Part shown: in pieces, positions 8,414 to 18,532 of the stretch
How positions within the stretch are numbered: position 1 is the first letter of the stretch
Layout of the letters: each line of letters starts with the position of its first letter
Source of the DNA: Candidatus Brachybacter algidus
GTDB lineage: Bacteria; Bacteroidota; Bacteroidia; Chitinophagales; Saprospiraceae
Assembly: GCA_016711705.1 (NCBI GenBank)
Contig: JADJSK010000002.1
Span: 372,001-436,000 of the forward strand
DNA length: 64,000 nucleotides
Reading direction: 5' to 3'
Notes under the pieces: generated by a model
Seen by the model: the letters and a program-made list of their open reading frames with translations, nothing else
Database searches by the model: none
Told to the model about the DNA's origin: nothing
Program-made: the position numbers and the translations under genes

Positions 8414-9010
8414 TTTTGGTTCACGTAAAGCCCGCAAAGCTAGCCTGCCAGATAGTAAAGGAGGCAGGGATGAATACGCAAAGCTCGCAAAAAAGAAATT
8501 CAACAAATTGAAATGTACTGACGATACCTTAGCTACTGACTGATCGGAGTAGCATTTGACAACAGTCAAATTCCTCTGTGCTCCTCAAAAAATGTATTAT
8601 CAGAGCTTGATCTCGAATTCAAGTCCTGAATTAGCACAGTAATAAAATCAAAAACCTTTGTGAAACTCTGTGACACAATCCTTTTTGGTTCACGTAAAGC
8701 CCGCAAAGCTTGCCTGCAGAAGACATAGTTGTAAATAATATTGATAACAATGTATATAGATCTTTAAGAATTGAAATGACCAATCCATCTTAAGGCATCA
8801 GAGGGAACGGAGTAGCATTTGACGATAGTCAAATCTCTTAGCGTCCTCATAAAAAGGTTTAATGAGAAGAAAACACCAAAGTCAAAGTATTTCATTCCTC
8901 AAAAACTCAACCCAAAATACCTTCGTGTCCTTTGCGTGAAACCCTTTTCGAGAGAGATTTTTTGGTTCACGCAAAGCCCGCAAAGTTAGATCACGCAAAG
9001 CCCGCAAAGC
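8414..9010. repeat. composite interspersed repeat, two copies plus extra ends
   Basis: This fills most of the 830-base spacer. GGTTCACGTAAAGCCCGCAA or its variant occurs at 8418, 8697, 8964 and, without the first bases, near 8990. A hairpin element, ATTTGAC-N4-GTCAAAT, occurs at 8554-8571 and 8817-8834. CTTTGTGAAACTCTGTGACA lies near 8656. The reverse form CTTTGCGTGAAACC (8940) and GGTTCACGCAAAG (8964) can pair with each other. The same modules recur at 17522-17740 and 53286-53498. No gene is seen in the spacer. Confidence 0.75.
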
Positions 9011-9087
9011 TTTCCCTCATAAGACTTTATTGTAACTAATATTGATAACATTTTAAACTTTTTAAGCATATCCGTATTACGACATTA

Positions 9088-10320
9088 ATGAAAAATGAAA
9101 AGTGGATCATATATTTATTGGCGGCGTTGAATTTTACGCACATCATGGACTTTATGATCATGATGCCACTTGGAGAGATATTCATGTCTACTTTTCATTT
9201 AAGGCCTGATCAGTTCAGCCTTCTTGTCAGTTCTTATACCATTTGTGCAGCCTTATCAGGCTTCTTTGCATCTTTTGTTGTAGATAGGTACGCTCGGAAA
9301 GTAAGTTTAATCTTTGTGTACACCGGCTTTATTTTGGGTACTATCGCTTGTGGTTTTGCCAACCAATACCACTTACTTTTACTCACAAGAGGATTGACAG
9401 GTGTATTTGGTGGTATCATGGGGGCACAGGTCATGGCTATAGTAACTGATTTAGTCCCTTATGAGAGGAGAGGTAAGGCTATCGGGATGCTCATGGCAGC
9501 GTTTTCAGCAGCTTCAGTGGTTGGTGTTCCTTTTGGTCTGTATTTAGCTACTCATTACAATTGGAATTTTCCATTTTTTTTAATTGGTGGCCTGGGTCTC
9601 TTACTAATTTATCCGATCATTAGATTATTGCCAAAACTTGATTCGCATCTTATGGATGGCAAGCCACCTGTTAATCCTGTCAGGACCTTCAATGAAGTTT
9701 TCAAAGCAAGAAATAATAGGATAGCCTTATTGCAAACATATCTTGCCACTTGTTCCCATTTTATCATCATACCATTTATTACTCCTTATATGATTAGAAA
9801 TGTTGGATTTGCGCAAGGAGACATCGTTTATATCTATATGATTGGCGGTATTGCTACTGTTTTTTCTGCACCTTTCACAGGAAAGATGATAGATAAATTT
9901 AATGCCCGTTCTGTATATTTTATTCTGGTATTTGCGGCTATGATCCCGGTGCTTCTTTTGACACACCTTCCCGCGGTATCTCTTGCACCCGCTTTGATCG
10001 TAACTACTTTGTTTTTCATCTTGGGAGGATCCAGATTCATTCCTTCTTCCACCGCAGTGACAGGGGCGATTCCGCCAAAGATAAGAGGAAGTTTTATGAG
10101 TTTTAATTCCAGTGCCCAACAATTAGGCACCGCATCGGCATCGTTAGCAGCGGGATATATAATTTTTGCAGATGGAGATGGACCTATTCATGGATATGGA
10201 ACGACAGGGATAGTGGCTACTGCGATAAGCCTGTTATCATTGTTAGTACTCAGCAGACTGAAGCTGTTTAAAGCACCTGAGGTATCATTGGAAAAAGAAA
10301 ATAAATCCTTACCGACATAA
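9088..10320 (+). CDS. MFS transporter, AraJ-like
   Basis: This is a 410-residue, 12-helix major facilitator. Helix 1 carries the FTHIMDFMIMMPLG phrase typical of Bacteroidota AraJ-type carriers. The loop 2-3 signature appears as GFFASFVVDRYARKVS, and motif C-like GVPFGLYLATHYNW follows. The second half begins near NRIALLQTYLATC. Members of this group export sugars or drugs by proton antiport, and the substrate cannot be read from sequence. The gene is followed after 100 bases by pepT on the same strand, but that gap is AT-rich and could hold its own promoter. Confidence 0.85.
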   Translation: MKNEKWIIYLLAALNFTHIMDFMIMMPLGEIFMSTFHLRPDQFSLLVSSYTICAALSGFFASFVVDRYARKVSLIFVYTGFILGTIACGFANQYHLLLLTRGLTGVFGGIMGAQVMAIVTDLVPYERRGKAIGMLMAAFSAASVVGVPFGLYLATHYNWNFPFFLIGGLGLLLIYPIIRLLPKLDSHLMDGKPPVNPVRTFNEVFKARNNRIALLQTYLATCSHFIIIPFITPYMIRNVGFAQGDIVYIYMIGGIATVFSAPFTGKMIDKFNARSVYFILVFAAMIPVLLLTHLPAVSLAPALIVTTLFFILGGSRFIPSSTAVTGAIPPKIRGSFMSFNSSAQQLGTASASLAAGYIIFADGDGPIHGYGTTGIVATAISLLSLLVLSRLKLFKAPEVSLEKENKSLPT

Positions 10321-10420
10321 TTAGATGCCAAATAAAAAGAATCACCATTTTAAATGATTTCTTAAAAATTGAATTCGTTGCGAATTATTATATTCACACC
10401 ATATTAAAATAAAATTTATC

Positions 10421-11671
10421 ATGAACTTTCCTCCATTTAAATATACGGCAGCAGAAAGATTTTTGCATTACGTTACCATAGACACACAATCAGATCCGAC
10501 AAGTCCGACTACACCAAGCACGGAAAAACAGAAAAACCTTGGAAAAATCCTCGTTCAGGAGTTGCTCGATATGGGTATCTCTGATGCACATATGGATGAG
10601 CATTGTTATGTGTATGCCACGCTTCCTTCAAATTCTGACAAGGAAGTGCCTGTCATTTGTTTCTGTTCACACATGGACACAAGCCCTGATTGTTCAGGCG
10701 AAAATGTAAAACCAATTGTTCACAAATCTTATGCAGGTGATAAAATAGTATTACCACTCGACCCAGCGCAAGTACTGACGGTAGCAGACCATCCTGCATT
10801 GGCTGACCAGATCGGCAATGATATAATAACTGCCAGTGGAGACACACTATTAGGTGCTGACAACAAAGCCGGATTGGCTGAGATCATGGATGCAGTATAT
10901 CAACTAATCAATCATCCTGAAATAAAGCATGGAGACATCAGGATTCTATTCACTCCGGACGAAGAGATCGGACGTGGAGTAGATAAAGTCGATATGAAAA
11001 AACTTGGTGCTAAGTTTGGTTATACGATGGATGGCGAAACACTTGGTCATGTAGAAGATGAAAACTTCAATGCGAAGTCGGCTGTCATAAATATCACAGG
11101 AGTTTCAGCACATCCCGGATTTGCCAAAGGCAAGATGGAAAATGCCATTAAGATCCAGCAGGCTATACTTCAAGCCCTGCCTATTCATACGCTAAGTCCT
11201 GAAACAACTGATGGTAAACAACCATTTATACACCCAACGGCAGTAAAAGGAAATCTTGAAAATGCTGAGTTATCGTTTATTCTGCGTTCATTTACAAGAG
11301 AAGAAATGGATCGTCTCGAAGATATTCTGGAGGCTATTTGTGTGCGGGTAAATAAAGACTTTCCCAATAGCAAACTTGAAGTGATCTTCAAGGAGCAATA
11401 TCGCAACATGAAAGAAAAACTCGATGAATTTCCCCAAGTGGTAGACTATGCCATGGAAGCTGTTACCAGAGCGGGCGTTACTCCAATTAGAACTTCAATT
11501 AGAGGCGGTACAGATGGTTCCAGACTGTCCTTTATGGGTCTTCCTTGCCCGAATATATTCGCAGGGGAACATGCATTTCATAGCAAACAGGAATGGGTGA
11601 GTATACAAGATATGGAAAGAGCGGTAGACACTATCGTGCATCTGGCGGTGATCTGGGAGGAGAAAAGTTAG
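10421..11671 (+). CDS. pepT: peptidase T (tripeptide aminopeptidase)
   Basis: This is a 416-residue M20 metallopeptidase. The zinc-site motifs of PepT are all present: His84-x-Asp86 in CFCSHMDTSPD, Asp147 in LLGADNKAG, Glu181-Glu182 in FTPDEEIGRG, Asp in YTMDGE, and the final His in GEHAFHSKQEW. PepT removes the N-terminal residue from tripeptides in the cytoplasm. Length is close to the family norm of about 410. The stop codon's last G is the first base of a short octamer array. Confidence 0.95.
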   Translation: MNFPPFKYTAAERFLHYVTIDTQSDPTSPTTPSTEKQKNLGKILVQELLDMGISDAHMDEHCYVYATLPSNSDKEVPVICFCSHMDTSPDCSGENVKPIVHKSYAGDKIVLPLDPAQVLTVADHPALADQIGNDIITASGDTLLGADNKAGLAEIMDAVYQLINHPEIKHGDIRILFTPDEEIGRGVDKVDMKKLGAKFGYTMDGETLGHVEDENFNAKSAVINITGVSAHPGFAKGKMENAIKIQQAILQALPIHTLSPETTDGKQPFIHPTAVKGNLENAELSFILRSFTREEMDRLEDILEAICVRVNKDFPNSKLEVIFKEQYRNMKEKLDEFPQVVDYAMEAVTRAGVTPIRTSIRGGTDGSRLSFMGLPCPNIFAGEHAFHSKQEWVSIQDMERAVDTIVHLAVIWEEKS

Positions 11672-11694
11672 CACTTTGGCGCGTTGGTTTGTTG
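11671..11694. repeat. short octamer array at the pepT stop
   Basis: Three 8-base units (GCACTTTG, GCGCGTTG, GTTTGTTG) start on the last base of the stop codon. The unit type is the same as at 26141-26180 and 40152-40303. Confidence 0.6.
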
Positions 11695-11847
11695 CGTAAA
11701 TAAAAATACTTTTGTTTTTAAAGTATTTAGGCAATAGGCTGCAATCCTTTAAATAGTTAGATTTGCTTCTTTAAGATAAAACTCACAAAAGATCTTAGCC
11801 CTTCTAAAAAATAAATTCGAAATATGTTTCCCGAATAATAAAATTAG

Positions 11848-11883
11848 AACTGTAGGGATAGGTCGCAACCTGTCCTTACAGTT
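11848..11883. terminator. bidirectional terminator-like hairpin between convergent genes
   Basis: Arms at 11848-11863 (AACTGTAGGGATAGGT) and 11868-11883 (ACCTGTCCTTACAGTT) pair over 16 positions with two G-T wobbles and a four-base loop. A T-rich stretch follows on the plus strand. The core resembles the dispersed GGGACAGGT-type palindromes common between genes, so it may be a REP element serving as terminator for pepT and the opposing gene. Confidence 0.65.
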
Positions 11884-11983
11884 CAAGTTTTATTATGTTA
11901 TAGTCCTGCAATTTTGATGCTCATCATATAGAATTTTACTTAGCACACTACAGCAATTTCAATTGATGCATTAATTAACTCTT

Positions 11984-13127
11984 CTAAAACCTAAAGAATA
12001 TTTCAAAGCTATACGCACTATTGTCAAATTTGGAGATCAGGTCATCATCGAATCCATATGGGCAATAATGATAATTGACTTCCATCCCGATGTAATTTCT
12101 TCTGAATATGGGTTTTAGAACTGAAAGTCCAATGGAGGAATGAAGTGTTTCTACATTATGAAAAAAAGTTTCTTCCGATTCTTCATCATACTCTCTCAGG
12201 CCGGTACTGATCGATTCATATCCAAGTGCTATTTTTGGTATAATGATTAAATTTTCATTTTCAAATATCTTATAACCTCCGGCTAGTCCTATCGAAAACC
12301 CTAATTTTGAATTAACATCATTAATTATTCCGAGGGCGTAATAATCAAAGTTTTCATCATTAATATTTAACCGAAACTTCATGTATATCTCCCCTTGAAT
12401 CTTGTATTTTAAAGGGCTTGCAAAAGAAATACCAAAATAAGGGTTGGTACCAAATCCTTTACTTTCATTAAATGGGGTATAACTGCCTACATAAAAATGG
12501 CCACTAAAGTTTTCACGGGAAAAATATCTTCTATCATTGTTGCTAAATTCCTGTATAAAACTACCGCGATAATTAGATTTTTTATTTTCCTTTTCAAATG
12601 AATTTACTTCTCCTGAGAATAAAATACAAATTAACTTTTCATCATTATTTAGCTTTTTTTTAATTAATAATTCTTTTGCTGCAAGCATCAAAGCACTATC
12701 CAATTGATGTCTTAGCGGCACATAATTATAGTAGGTCCTGTAATCTCTTGAAATATATTGGTATTCATCGGCAGCAGCATTCTCCATACGATTTTTTATA
12801 TACAAAATGAAGATCATCTCCGAAATAGTTTTCAATCAATTGATCCACATTTCTATCTGCAATTAAATTATAAATTATTTCTGAACGCGCAATAATTTCG
12901 GAATTTGGACATAATTGTTTCCATTCATCAATAGTCATGCCAGCTGCGCTGTAATCCTTTTCTATAATTTGTCTAGCAAGGATATCTGCCTTTTGTTTTG
13001 ATAAAGAATCACATAAAATAGAATCGACATTTCCTCTAGAAGATTCGATAAGATTTCCGGCATGAATTAAATTAAAACAAAAAAAGGATAGTATAAAAAG
13101 TATGTATTTCATTTCATAAAAATTCAC
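11984..13127 (-). CDS. outer-membrane beta-barrel-like protein, frameshifted
   Basis: Two overlapping frames form one gene. The upstream frame (from 13127) has a signal peptide (ILFILSFFCFNLIHA) and about 100 residues of periplasmic-looking sequence. The downstream frame is beta-strand-rich and ends in EIFFRF, where a terminal Phe is typical of outer-membrane barrels. They meet at a run of six A on the coding strand (12792-12797). Removing one A gives LHFVYKNRMENAAADEYQ and about 380 residues. This is one of two breaks in the window that need a base removed. The function is unknown. It is convergent with pepT and divergent from the CoA-binding gene. Confidence 0.55.
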
Positions 13128-13240
13128 TAATTAATTTTGCAATATTGTTGAGTAAATGTAGCCTATCTCATCTTAATTTCCAATTTATCCTCGGCATCCA
13201 AATCATAAACTTTATTTAAAATTTCAAGTTAAACAAGCAT

Positions 13241-13612
13241 ATGGAAGCAAATAAATTTAAATGTGCCGTCATTGGTGCATCTACGAATCCGGCCAGATAT
13301 TCCTACTTGGCTATGAATAAACTTAAGGCATATGGTTATCCTGTGGTAGGCTATGGCCTAAAGGATGGAGAAGTAAACGGCATGGAGATCATAGGAGATA
13401 AGCGCCTGGAAGAAGATATACACACGGTCACCTTATATGTAGGCCCAGCGCACATACACGATTGGATACCATTAATGCTTTCCTTGAAACCCAAGCGTGC
13501 TATTTTCAATCCGGGGACAGAAGACATTGATACGGAGCGTACTTTAAAGGATGCCGGAATTGAAACTATTCAAGCATGCACTTTGGTCATGCTTTCGATT
13601 GGTAATTTCTAA
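13241..13612 (+). CDS. CoA-binding domain protein (YccU-like)
   Basis: The 123-residue product is a stand-alone CoA-binding Rossmann domain of the YccU type. The glycine motif is VIGASTNPARYSYLAMNKL (residues 10-28), followed by GYPVVGYG and the closing PGTEDIDTERTLKDAGIETIQACTLVM-type region. Such proteins bind CoA or a similar nucleotide through the same fold as succinyl-CoA ligase alpha, but their cellular role is unknown. The size is typical. Heptamer repeats start six bases after the stop. Confidence 0.85.
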   Translation: MEANKFKCAVIGASTNPARYSYLAMNKLKAYGYPVVGYGLKDGEVNGMEIIGDKRLEEDIHTVTLYVGPAHIHDWIPLMLSLKPKRAIFNPGTEDIDTERTLKDAGIETIQACTLVMLSIGNF

Positions 13613-13617
13613 ATATT

Positions 13618-13652
13618 AGATTCTAGATTCTAGAGTCTTGATTCTAGCCTCT
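13618..13652. repeat. heptamer array between convergent genes
   Basis: Five in-phase 7-base units: AGATTCT, AGATTCT, AGAGTCT, TGATTCT, AGCCTCT. They fill the gap between the stops at 13612 and 13658. Confidence 0.75.
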
Positions 13653-13657
13653 GATTC

Positions 13658-13852
13658 CTATTCTTCTTCTTCAAACTTGACATCCTTCCGGCCTTTCTCA
13701 GCCTGAATTCGCCAATCTGTCGTATTTTGATTTAAAAATTCGTTGACCTTATCTATGTCAAAACCGTGTTTTATTTCACCAAATTCATTGATGTGAATGT
13801 CAAATTCTTCCAATGATTTATGTTCAGAATTTTCGTTTTTTTTCTTGTTCAT
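13658..13852 (-). CDS. small acidic protein downstream of gltX
   Basis: The 64-residue, highly charged product has no signal or membrane segment. Its core, INEFGEIKHGFDIDKVNEFLN, looks structured, while both ends are low-complexity (KKKNENSEHK and KFEEEE). It lies 13 bases downstream of gltX on the same strand and is probably co-transcribed. Small proteins with this core occur in related Bacteroidota as far as I recall, but I know no function. Confidence 0.65.
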   Translation of the reverse strand: MNKKKNENSEHKSLEEFDIHINEFGEIKHGFDIDKVNEFLNQNTTDWRIQAEKGRKDVKFEEEE

Positions 13853-13865
13853 TATTCGATCTGAT

Positions 13866-15395
13866 TTACGAAATTTTATTCAATTCATACATTTGCAGGC
13901 CTTTCTCCAATCTTGAAACTACTTCTTCCTGCCCTATCAATTCAATCGTTCGGAAAAGATCCGGTCCTTTTGTGCCTCCTGTCAAAGCAACTCTTAAAGC
14001 AGGAAATACTGCTCCAAAACTTATCCCACTTCTTGCGATTTCTTCTTTGATAACACTTTCTATACTTGAAGCGTCGAATTGTGGCATAGCCGAAAGCAAG
14101 CCAATAATAGTGCTGAAAACTTCTGCACTTTGTAAATTCCACTTCTTGAGAATTGGTTCCATTTCAAACTCACTTACTTCCTCAAAGAAATAATGCGTCA
14201 TTGGTAGAAACTCATTTGTATTAGTCACTCTTTCTTTTACAAAGTCAATAACCTGAAGCATCTTGTGTTCATCAAATGAAAGTCCGGCCTTTACAAATTC
14301 ACCACCTGCCATATAAAACAGCTCCTCAGCCGATGCATTCATGATATACTGATGATTGAACCATTTTGCCTTATCAAAGTCGAAGCGACTGCCTGATTTG
14401 CCGATTTTTTCCAAAGAAAAAAGATCAATCAATTCTTCCAAAGTCATAATTTCCTGCTCAGTACCGGGATTCCATCCCAATAATGCAAGGAAATTAAGTA
14501 CTGCACCAGGCATAAAACCTGCCTCTCTGAAACCGTTCAATGTTTCTTCTCCATCCCTTTCCCATGACAATGGAAATACAGGAATACCTAATTTATCGCC
14601 GTCTCTTTTACTTAATTTACCTTTACCACTTGGTTTTAAAATCAAAGGCAAATGTGAGAACAACGGCATTGTATCTTCCCATCCAAATGCCTTATAAAGC
14701 AAAATATGATGAGCTGTGCTCGGCAACCATTCCTCGCCTCTAATTACATGGGTGATCTTCATTAGGTGATCATCTATGATATTCGCAAGATGATAAGTAG
14801 GAAATCCATCCGCTTTCATAAGTACCTTATCATCCAATCCGTTGGACTGAAACGAAACATCCCCTCGTATGGCATCAAAAAAGGAAACTTCCTGATCCGC
14901 TTCCACTTTTAACCTGATGGTATAAGGAGTGCCGTAAGATATTTCTTTGTCCAATGTGTCTTTGTCCATAGCCAGACTATTTCTCATTGAAAGCCGATTG
15001 GCGGCGCTGTAGAGAAATGCTCCACCGGCTGCTTCTGCTTTTGTCCTGGCCGATTCCAACGCTTCCTGGGTGTCAAATGCCAAATAAGCTTTGCCGGATT
15101 CGACTAATGCATCTGCATATTTTTTATAAATATCGAGTCTTTCACTTTGGCGATAAGGCCCACATTCTCCGCCGATTTCCGGACCCTCATCAGGCATCAA
15201 TCCAACCCACTTGAGTGAATTTTTAATATAATCTTCAGCCCCATCAACCAATCTGTTTTGGTCAGTATCTTCTATTCTCAGAATGAATTTGCCATGATGC
15301 CTTTTGGCAAATAAATAGTTATAAAGCGCAGTTCTCACACCACCTATATGTAGTGCACCGGTTGGGCTAGGTGCAAATCTTACTCTTACAGACAT
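13866..15395 (-). CDS. gltX: glutamyl-tRNA synthetase
   Basis: The 509-residue class I synthetase is complete. It opens with VRVRFAPSPTGALHIGGVRT, which contains the HIGH signature. IRGEEWLPSTAHHILLYKAFGWE is in the catalytic domain, and the second signature is KLSKRDGD (about residue 258). The C-terminal anticodon-binding domain is helical. It charges tRNA-Glu with glutamate. Length and motif order are standard. The small acidic gene follows in the same transcript. Confidence 0.97.
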   Translation of the reverse strand: MSVRVRFAPSPTGALHIGGVRTALYNYLFAKRHHGKFILRIEDTDQNRLVDGAEDYIKNSLKWVGLMPDEGPEIGGECGPYRQSERLDIYKKYADALVESGKAYLAFDTQEALESARTKAEAAGGAFLYSAANRLSMRNSLAMDKDTLDKEISYGTPYTIRLKVEADQEVSFFDAIRGDVSFQSNGLDDKVLMKADGFPTYHLANIIDDHLMKITHVIRGEEWLPSTAHHILLYKAFGWEDTMPLFSHLPLILKPSGKGKLSKRDGDKLGIPVFPLSWERDGEETLNGFREAGFMPGAVLNFLALLGWNPGTEQEIMTLEELIDLFSLEKIGKSGSRFDFDKAKWFNHQYIMNASAEELFYMAGGEFVKAGLSFDEHKMLQVIDFVKERVTNTNEFLPMTHYFFEEVSEFEMEPILKKWNLQSAEVFSTIIGLLSAMPQFDASSIESVIKEEIARSGISFGAVFPALRVALTGGTKGPDLFRTIELIGQEEVVSRLEKGLQMYELNKIS

Positions 15396-15443
15396 TATTT
15401 ACTTATTAATTAAAAAAACAAAAGTAAAGGAAAAATAGAAAAT

Positions 15444-15499
15444 AGATGTCAGATGTCAGAGCTCAGAAAATAGAAATTAGAAATTAGAAATCAGAATAA
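15444..15499. repeat. heptamer array upstream of gltX
   Basis: Eight 7-base units in phase: AGATGTC twice, AGAGCTC, AGAAAAT, AGAAATT twice, AGAAATC, AGAATAA. Confidence 0.85.
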
Positions 15500-15534
15500 G
15501 TTTTTGAAACTGACGTTTTGTTTACTTATCATCC

Positions 15535-15604
15535 ATTACCCATTACCCATTACCTATTACCCATTACTCATTACCTATTACCCATTACCAATTAATCATC
15601 ACCC
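15535..15604. repeat. heptamer array overlapping the 3' end of the Sel1 gene
   Basis: Ten 7-base units, mostly ATTACCC or ATTACCT, then ATTACCA, ATTAATC and ATCACCC. The last units include the stop codon of the Sel1 gene on the minus strand (15599-15601). Confidence 0.85.
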
Positions 15605-16275
15605 ATCCAACTCCCCAAGCAGCAGCAACATCTCCCTTGCAGTCTCATGCTCATTAACTTCATTGGCCCGTTCAAAATACTTTTTTGCTTTTTTTAATGA
15701 ACGTTTAGCTACCTCTCCTTCCAGATATATAAAGCCCAGGTAAAGATTGGACTCATCTATCTCATATGGAGTGTGAAATTTGTTCTTGTCCTTAGCTACT
15801 TTTTTGAAATGTTTTAGTGCCTTCTCCTTATTGACATCAGTGCCTATACCATAATAATAACACAGACCGACTTTGAATGAATAATCAGCATGATCCAGTT
15901 GCATAGCAACTTTATAATGCTTGAATGCCTTTTATACTTTCCTTGATCCCTGTAGATGGTTCCCAGGTTGTATGCAGCGATACTGTCTCCCATCTCTAAC
16001 GCTTGCTTGTATACCACGATAGCGCCTTCTATGTCTTGCTTACAGCCAATACCTTCAGATAGACAAAGTGCCATTCTGGAAATACCTTCAGTATCCATAA
16101 GCGCTGCGGCATTGTAATACATTTTAAAAGCTTTCTTTTCATCTTGCTTCACAATTATACCTTCTGTGGTGTCTTCATAACCATCAGCAAAATAATCTCC
16201 GGCTTCAACCATAGCAGTAGGGTCGCCGGCTTTGGCCATGTCTAAAATAACCTTCCAACTTTTTTTATCTATCAT
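15599..16275 (-). CDS. Sel1-like repeat protein, frameshifted
   Basis: The gene encodes about 225 residues made of Sel1/TPR-like repeats (for example ALCLSEGIGCKQDIEGAIV and VGLCYYYGIGTDVNKEKALKHF), with no signal peptide. Two frames overlap between 15844 and 15904. One extra A on the coding strand in the four-base run at 15930-15933 gives a continuous KYKKAFKHYKVAMQLDHADYS. Sel1 proteins are solenoid scaffolds for protein contacts, and no partner is evident here. The gene is divergent from the J-domain gene with 55 bases between starts. Confidence 0.65.
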
Positions 16276-16330
16276 ATTCAGAACTTAATATATTTTTGAT
16301 CCTTAAGTCAAATCTAATGCTTTAATCTCT

Positions 16331-17482
16331 ATGTCCAAGAAAAAAACCAATGTTCAGGCAAAAATTGATCCTGTAATTAATCTGGAAATAAAAGTTTCAG
16401 ATAATCAATCAATACTTTCAAGAGAGCAAATCAAGTTCAATAAATTGAATGCAAGGATTCAGAAATTGAAATCCCAAATTCAATCTGACACTCAAAAACT
16501 GGACGAATTTCTGAGTCTTTATGTCAGTATAGTTGTTCCTGAACAAAAGCTATTGATAGTTGAAAAATTAAATTTGGCTAAAGAAATTGATGCAAAGTTA
16601 GCATTTATTAAGTTACCCAAGAAACTGACCAATCAGGTTGAGCAATTAATGATTCAAATCCTGGATGAAGTCATAGGTCAATCCGAACCCAATGAAGAGT
16701 TAAATAACTTATACAAAAAATACAATGGGCGGACTTATGAGGAAGATTTGCAGGAAGAGAAAGAAGAAATGGCAGAAATGTTTAGTAAATTTTTCTACGA
16801 ATCCACAGGATTTAAATTTGACCCGGAAGATCTAAAGAATGAAAATCCTGATTTTGAGAAAATGAGGGACAGCTTTACTCAATTTAATGAACAGAATAAA
16901 AAAAGTCGAAAAAAATCCAAAAAACAAATTGAAAAAGAAGCGCTTGAAGAAGAAAAACAGAAGCTAAAAGGTAAAAGTCTCAGAAGCATTTATCTATCTC
17001 TTGCTAAAATTCTGCATCCTGATAAGGAAACTGATGAAACATTAAAGCATCAGCAGGAAGAATATATGAAGTTAGCTACTACTGCATACGAATCCAAAGA
17101 TCTTGCCGGTCTTCTAAGACTTGAAGTTCAGTGGATCAGCCTGCAGACTTCATCACTTGACTCCATTCCGGACGAAACGCTCAAAGCCTATTCAATGCTG
17201 TTAAATGATCAGGTAAGGGAGTTGGAGGCAGAGGCCTACTCTATATCAAGTCACCCAAGGTATGCCCCGATCCTGAGATACCAAAGAATGAATCCAAAAT
17301 ATATTAATTCTGTAATGACGAATGAAGCAGGCCAAATTAAAAGCAATCGTCAAATTCTCATAGAATGGCAAGGTGACCTTGAAGATAAGTCGCTCGTCAA
17401 AGAAACACTTAAGGAATGTGTGGAATCAATGTTAGATGAGGAAGAGGAAGATATGGATCTTTTGAATATGTTGTTTAGGTAG
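16331..17482 (+). CDS. J-domain-containing protein
   Basis: The 383-residue, highly charged cytoplasmic protein has coiled-coil-like N-terminal helices and a very basic stretch (KKSRKKSKKQIEKEA). A partial J domain follows, where LRSIYLSLAKILHPDKE carries the HPD tripeptide at about residue 229. The HPD loop stimulates ATP hydrolysis by DnaK-type chaperones, so this may deliver a particular client. The long acidic C-terminus (DEEEEDMDLLNMLF) is not assigned. No DnaK gene is nearby. Confidence 0.75.
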   Translation: MSKKKTNVQAKIDPVINLEIKVSDNQSILSREQIKFNKLNARIQKLKSQIQSDTQKLDEFLSLYVSIVVPEQKLLIVEKLNLAKEIDAKLAFIKLPKKLTNQVEQLMIQILDEVIGQSEPNEELNNLYKKYNGRTYEEDLQEEKEEMAEMFSKFFYESTGFKFDPEDLKNENPDFEKMRDSFTQFNEQNKKSRKKSKKQIEKEALEEEKQKLKGKSLRSIYLSLAKILHPDKETDETLKHQQEEYMKLATTAYESKDLAGLLRLEVQWISLQTSSLDSIPDETLKAYSMLLNDQVRELEAEAYSISSHPRYAPILRYQRMNPKYINSVMTNEAGQIKSNRQILIEWQGDLEDKSLVKETLKECVESMLDEEEEDMDLLNMLFR

Positions 17483-17521
17483 ATGATATGAGTAAAAATG
17501 TCGGTTTGTAATATTTTAAAT

Positions 17522-17740
17522 ATCACAGAGTTTCGCAGAGAAGACTCAGAGTTGCACAGAGGTATAAGAACTAAATGCTAAATACTGACTTATCTGTGAT
17601 GCATTCGACGATAGTCAAATAACTTTGTGCCCCTCAAAAAATGCCCAATCGAAGTAAAATCTCCAAGTTAAACGCTACTCTAATTCATTTGCAAAATCAA
17701 AAACCTCAGTGGAACTCAGTGATACAATCATTTCTCTCTT
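17522..17740. repeat. composite interspersed repeat between convergent genes
   Basis: The modules seen at 8414-9010 recur here: CACAGAGTTTCGCAGAGAAG (17525), the hairpin ATTCGAC-GATA-GTCAAAT (17603-17620) and CTCAGTGGAACTCAGTGATA (17705). No clear T-tract terminator is seen. Confidence 0.7.
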
Positions 17741-17741
17741 C

Positions 17742-18457
17742 CTACGGAAATGCAATAAAATAATAATCCACCTGCCGATTAAACTGATCCTCAAACTCTG
17801 CTTTGCTAAATGACCCACCTGATCCCAACCAGCTTTTCATCGTGCTTATTTTATAACCAAACTCATCAAAAAGGTCAAAGATCATAGCTGGAGTCGTTCC
17901 ATAAAAATCAGACGCACCCAATCCATGTTCGAAAATAATTACGGGTCTTTGTTTCTCCAATATTCCTGTAGCGCCTTTTAATACCTGATACTCAGCACCT
18001 TCTACATCGATTTTGATCAGGGAGATTGGCAAAGTAATCGGGATTACATTATCCATCCTATCCGTTTTGACATCAATCTTTTCGATGACTTCATCGCTTT
18101 TTTCATACTTTCTTTCCTTCATTCCGCTATAGGCCGGATTGGAAATGACATAGTTAAATGATGTAGTCCCTTTTTGCTCACTTAATGCCAGGTTGATAAT
18201 CTCGCAGTTAGTGCCATGATATTTTTTCTTCAATGATTCATACATCGATGGAATTGGTTCGAAGCCAAAATGCTTTCCATCAGGAGCGCATCTAAAGATG
18301 ATGTCCATTACTTCACCTTTGTGACAACCCACGTCGATACAGTTACTATCATGGCGGCAGACTTTAGCGATGACCTGTCTTGTCTGCCTATCATATATCT
18401 GATTTTTAGTAAAATCTATTGGAAAAGACTTTACTATTTTTTTAAAAACTCCTTCAT
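17742..18457 (-). CDS. FkbM family methyltransferase, frameshifted near the start
   Basis: This SAM-dependent methyltransferase has about 238 residues. Motif I is IDVGCHKGE, followed by FGFEPIPSMYE and the FkbM hallmark LIKIDVEGAEYQVLKGA. The intact frame from 18332 begins inside motif I and lacks an ATG. An ATG at 18457 gives MKEFLKK and then a stop after seven A on the coding strand (18437-18443). One more A would give the canonical start MKEFLKKIVKSFPIDFTKNQ running into the domain. FkbM enzymes O-methylate sugars or small molecules, and no biosynthetic neighbours are present. Confidence 0.75.
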
Positions 18458-18532
18458 TCGTTGCAAATAAACAATTATTCTATTAAAATATATCAATTTT
18501 GTTACCTTCGGAACAGATAAAAAGAAGACTAA

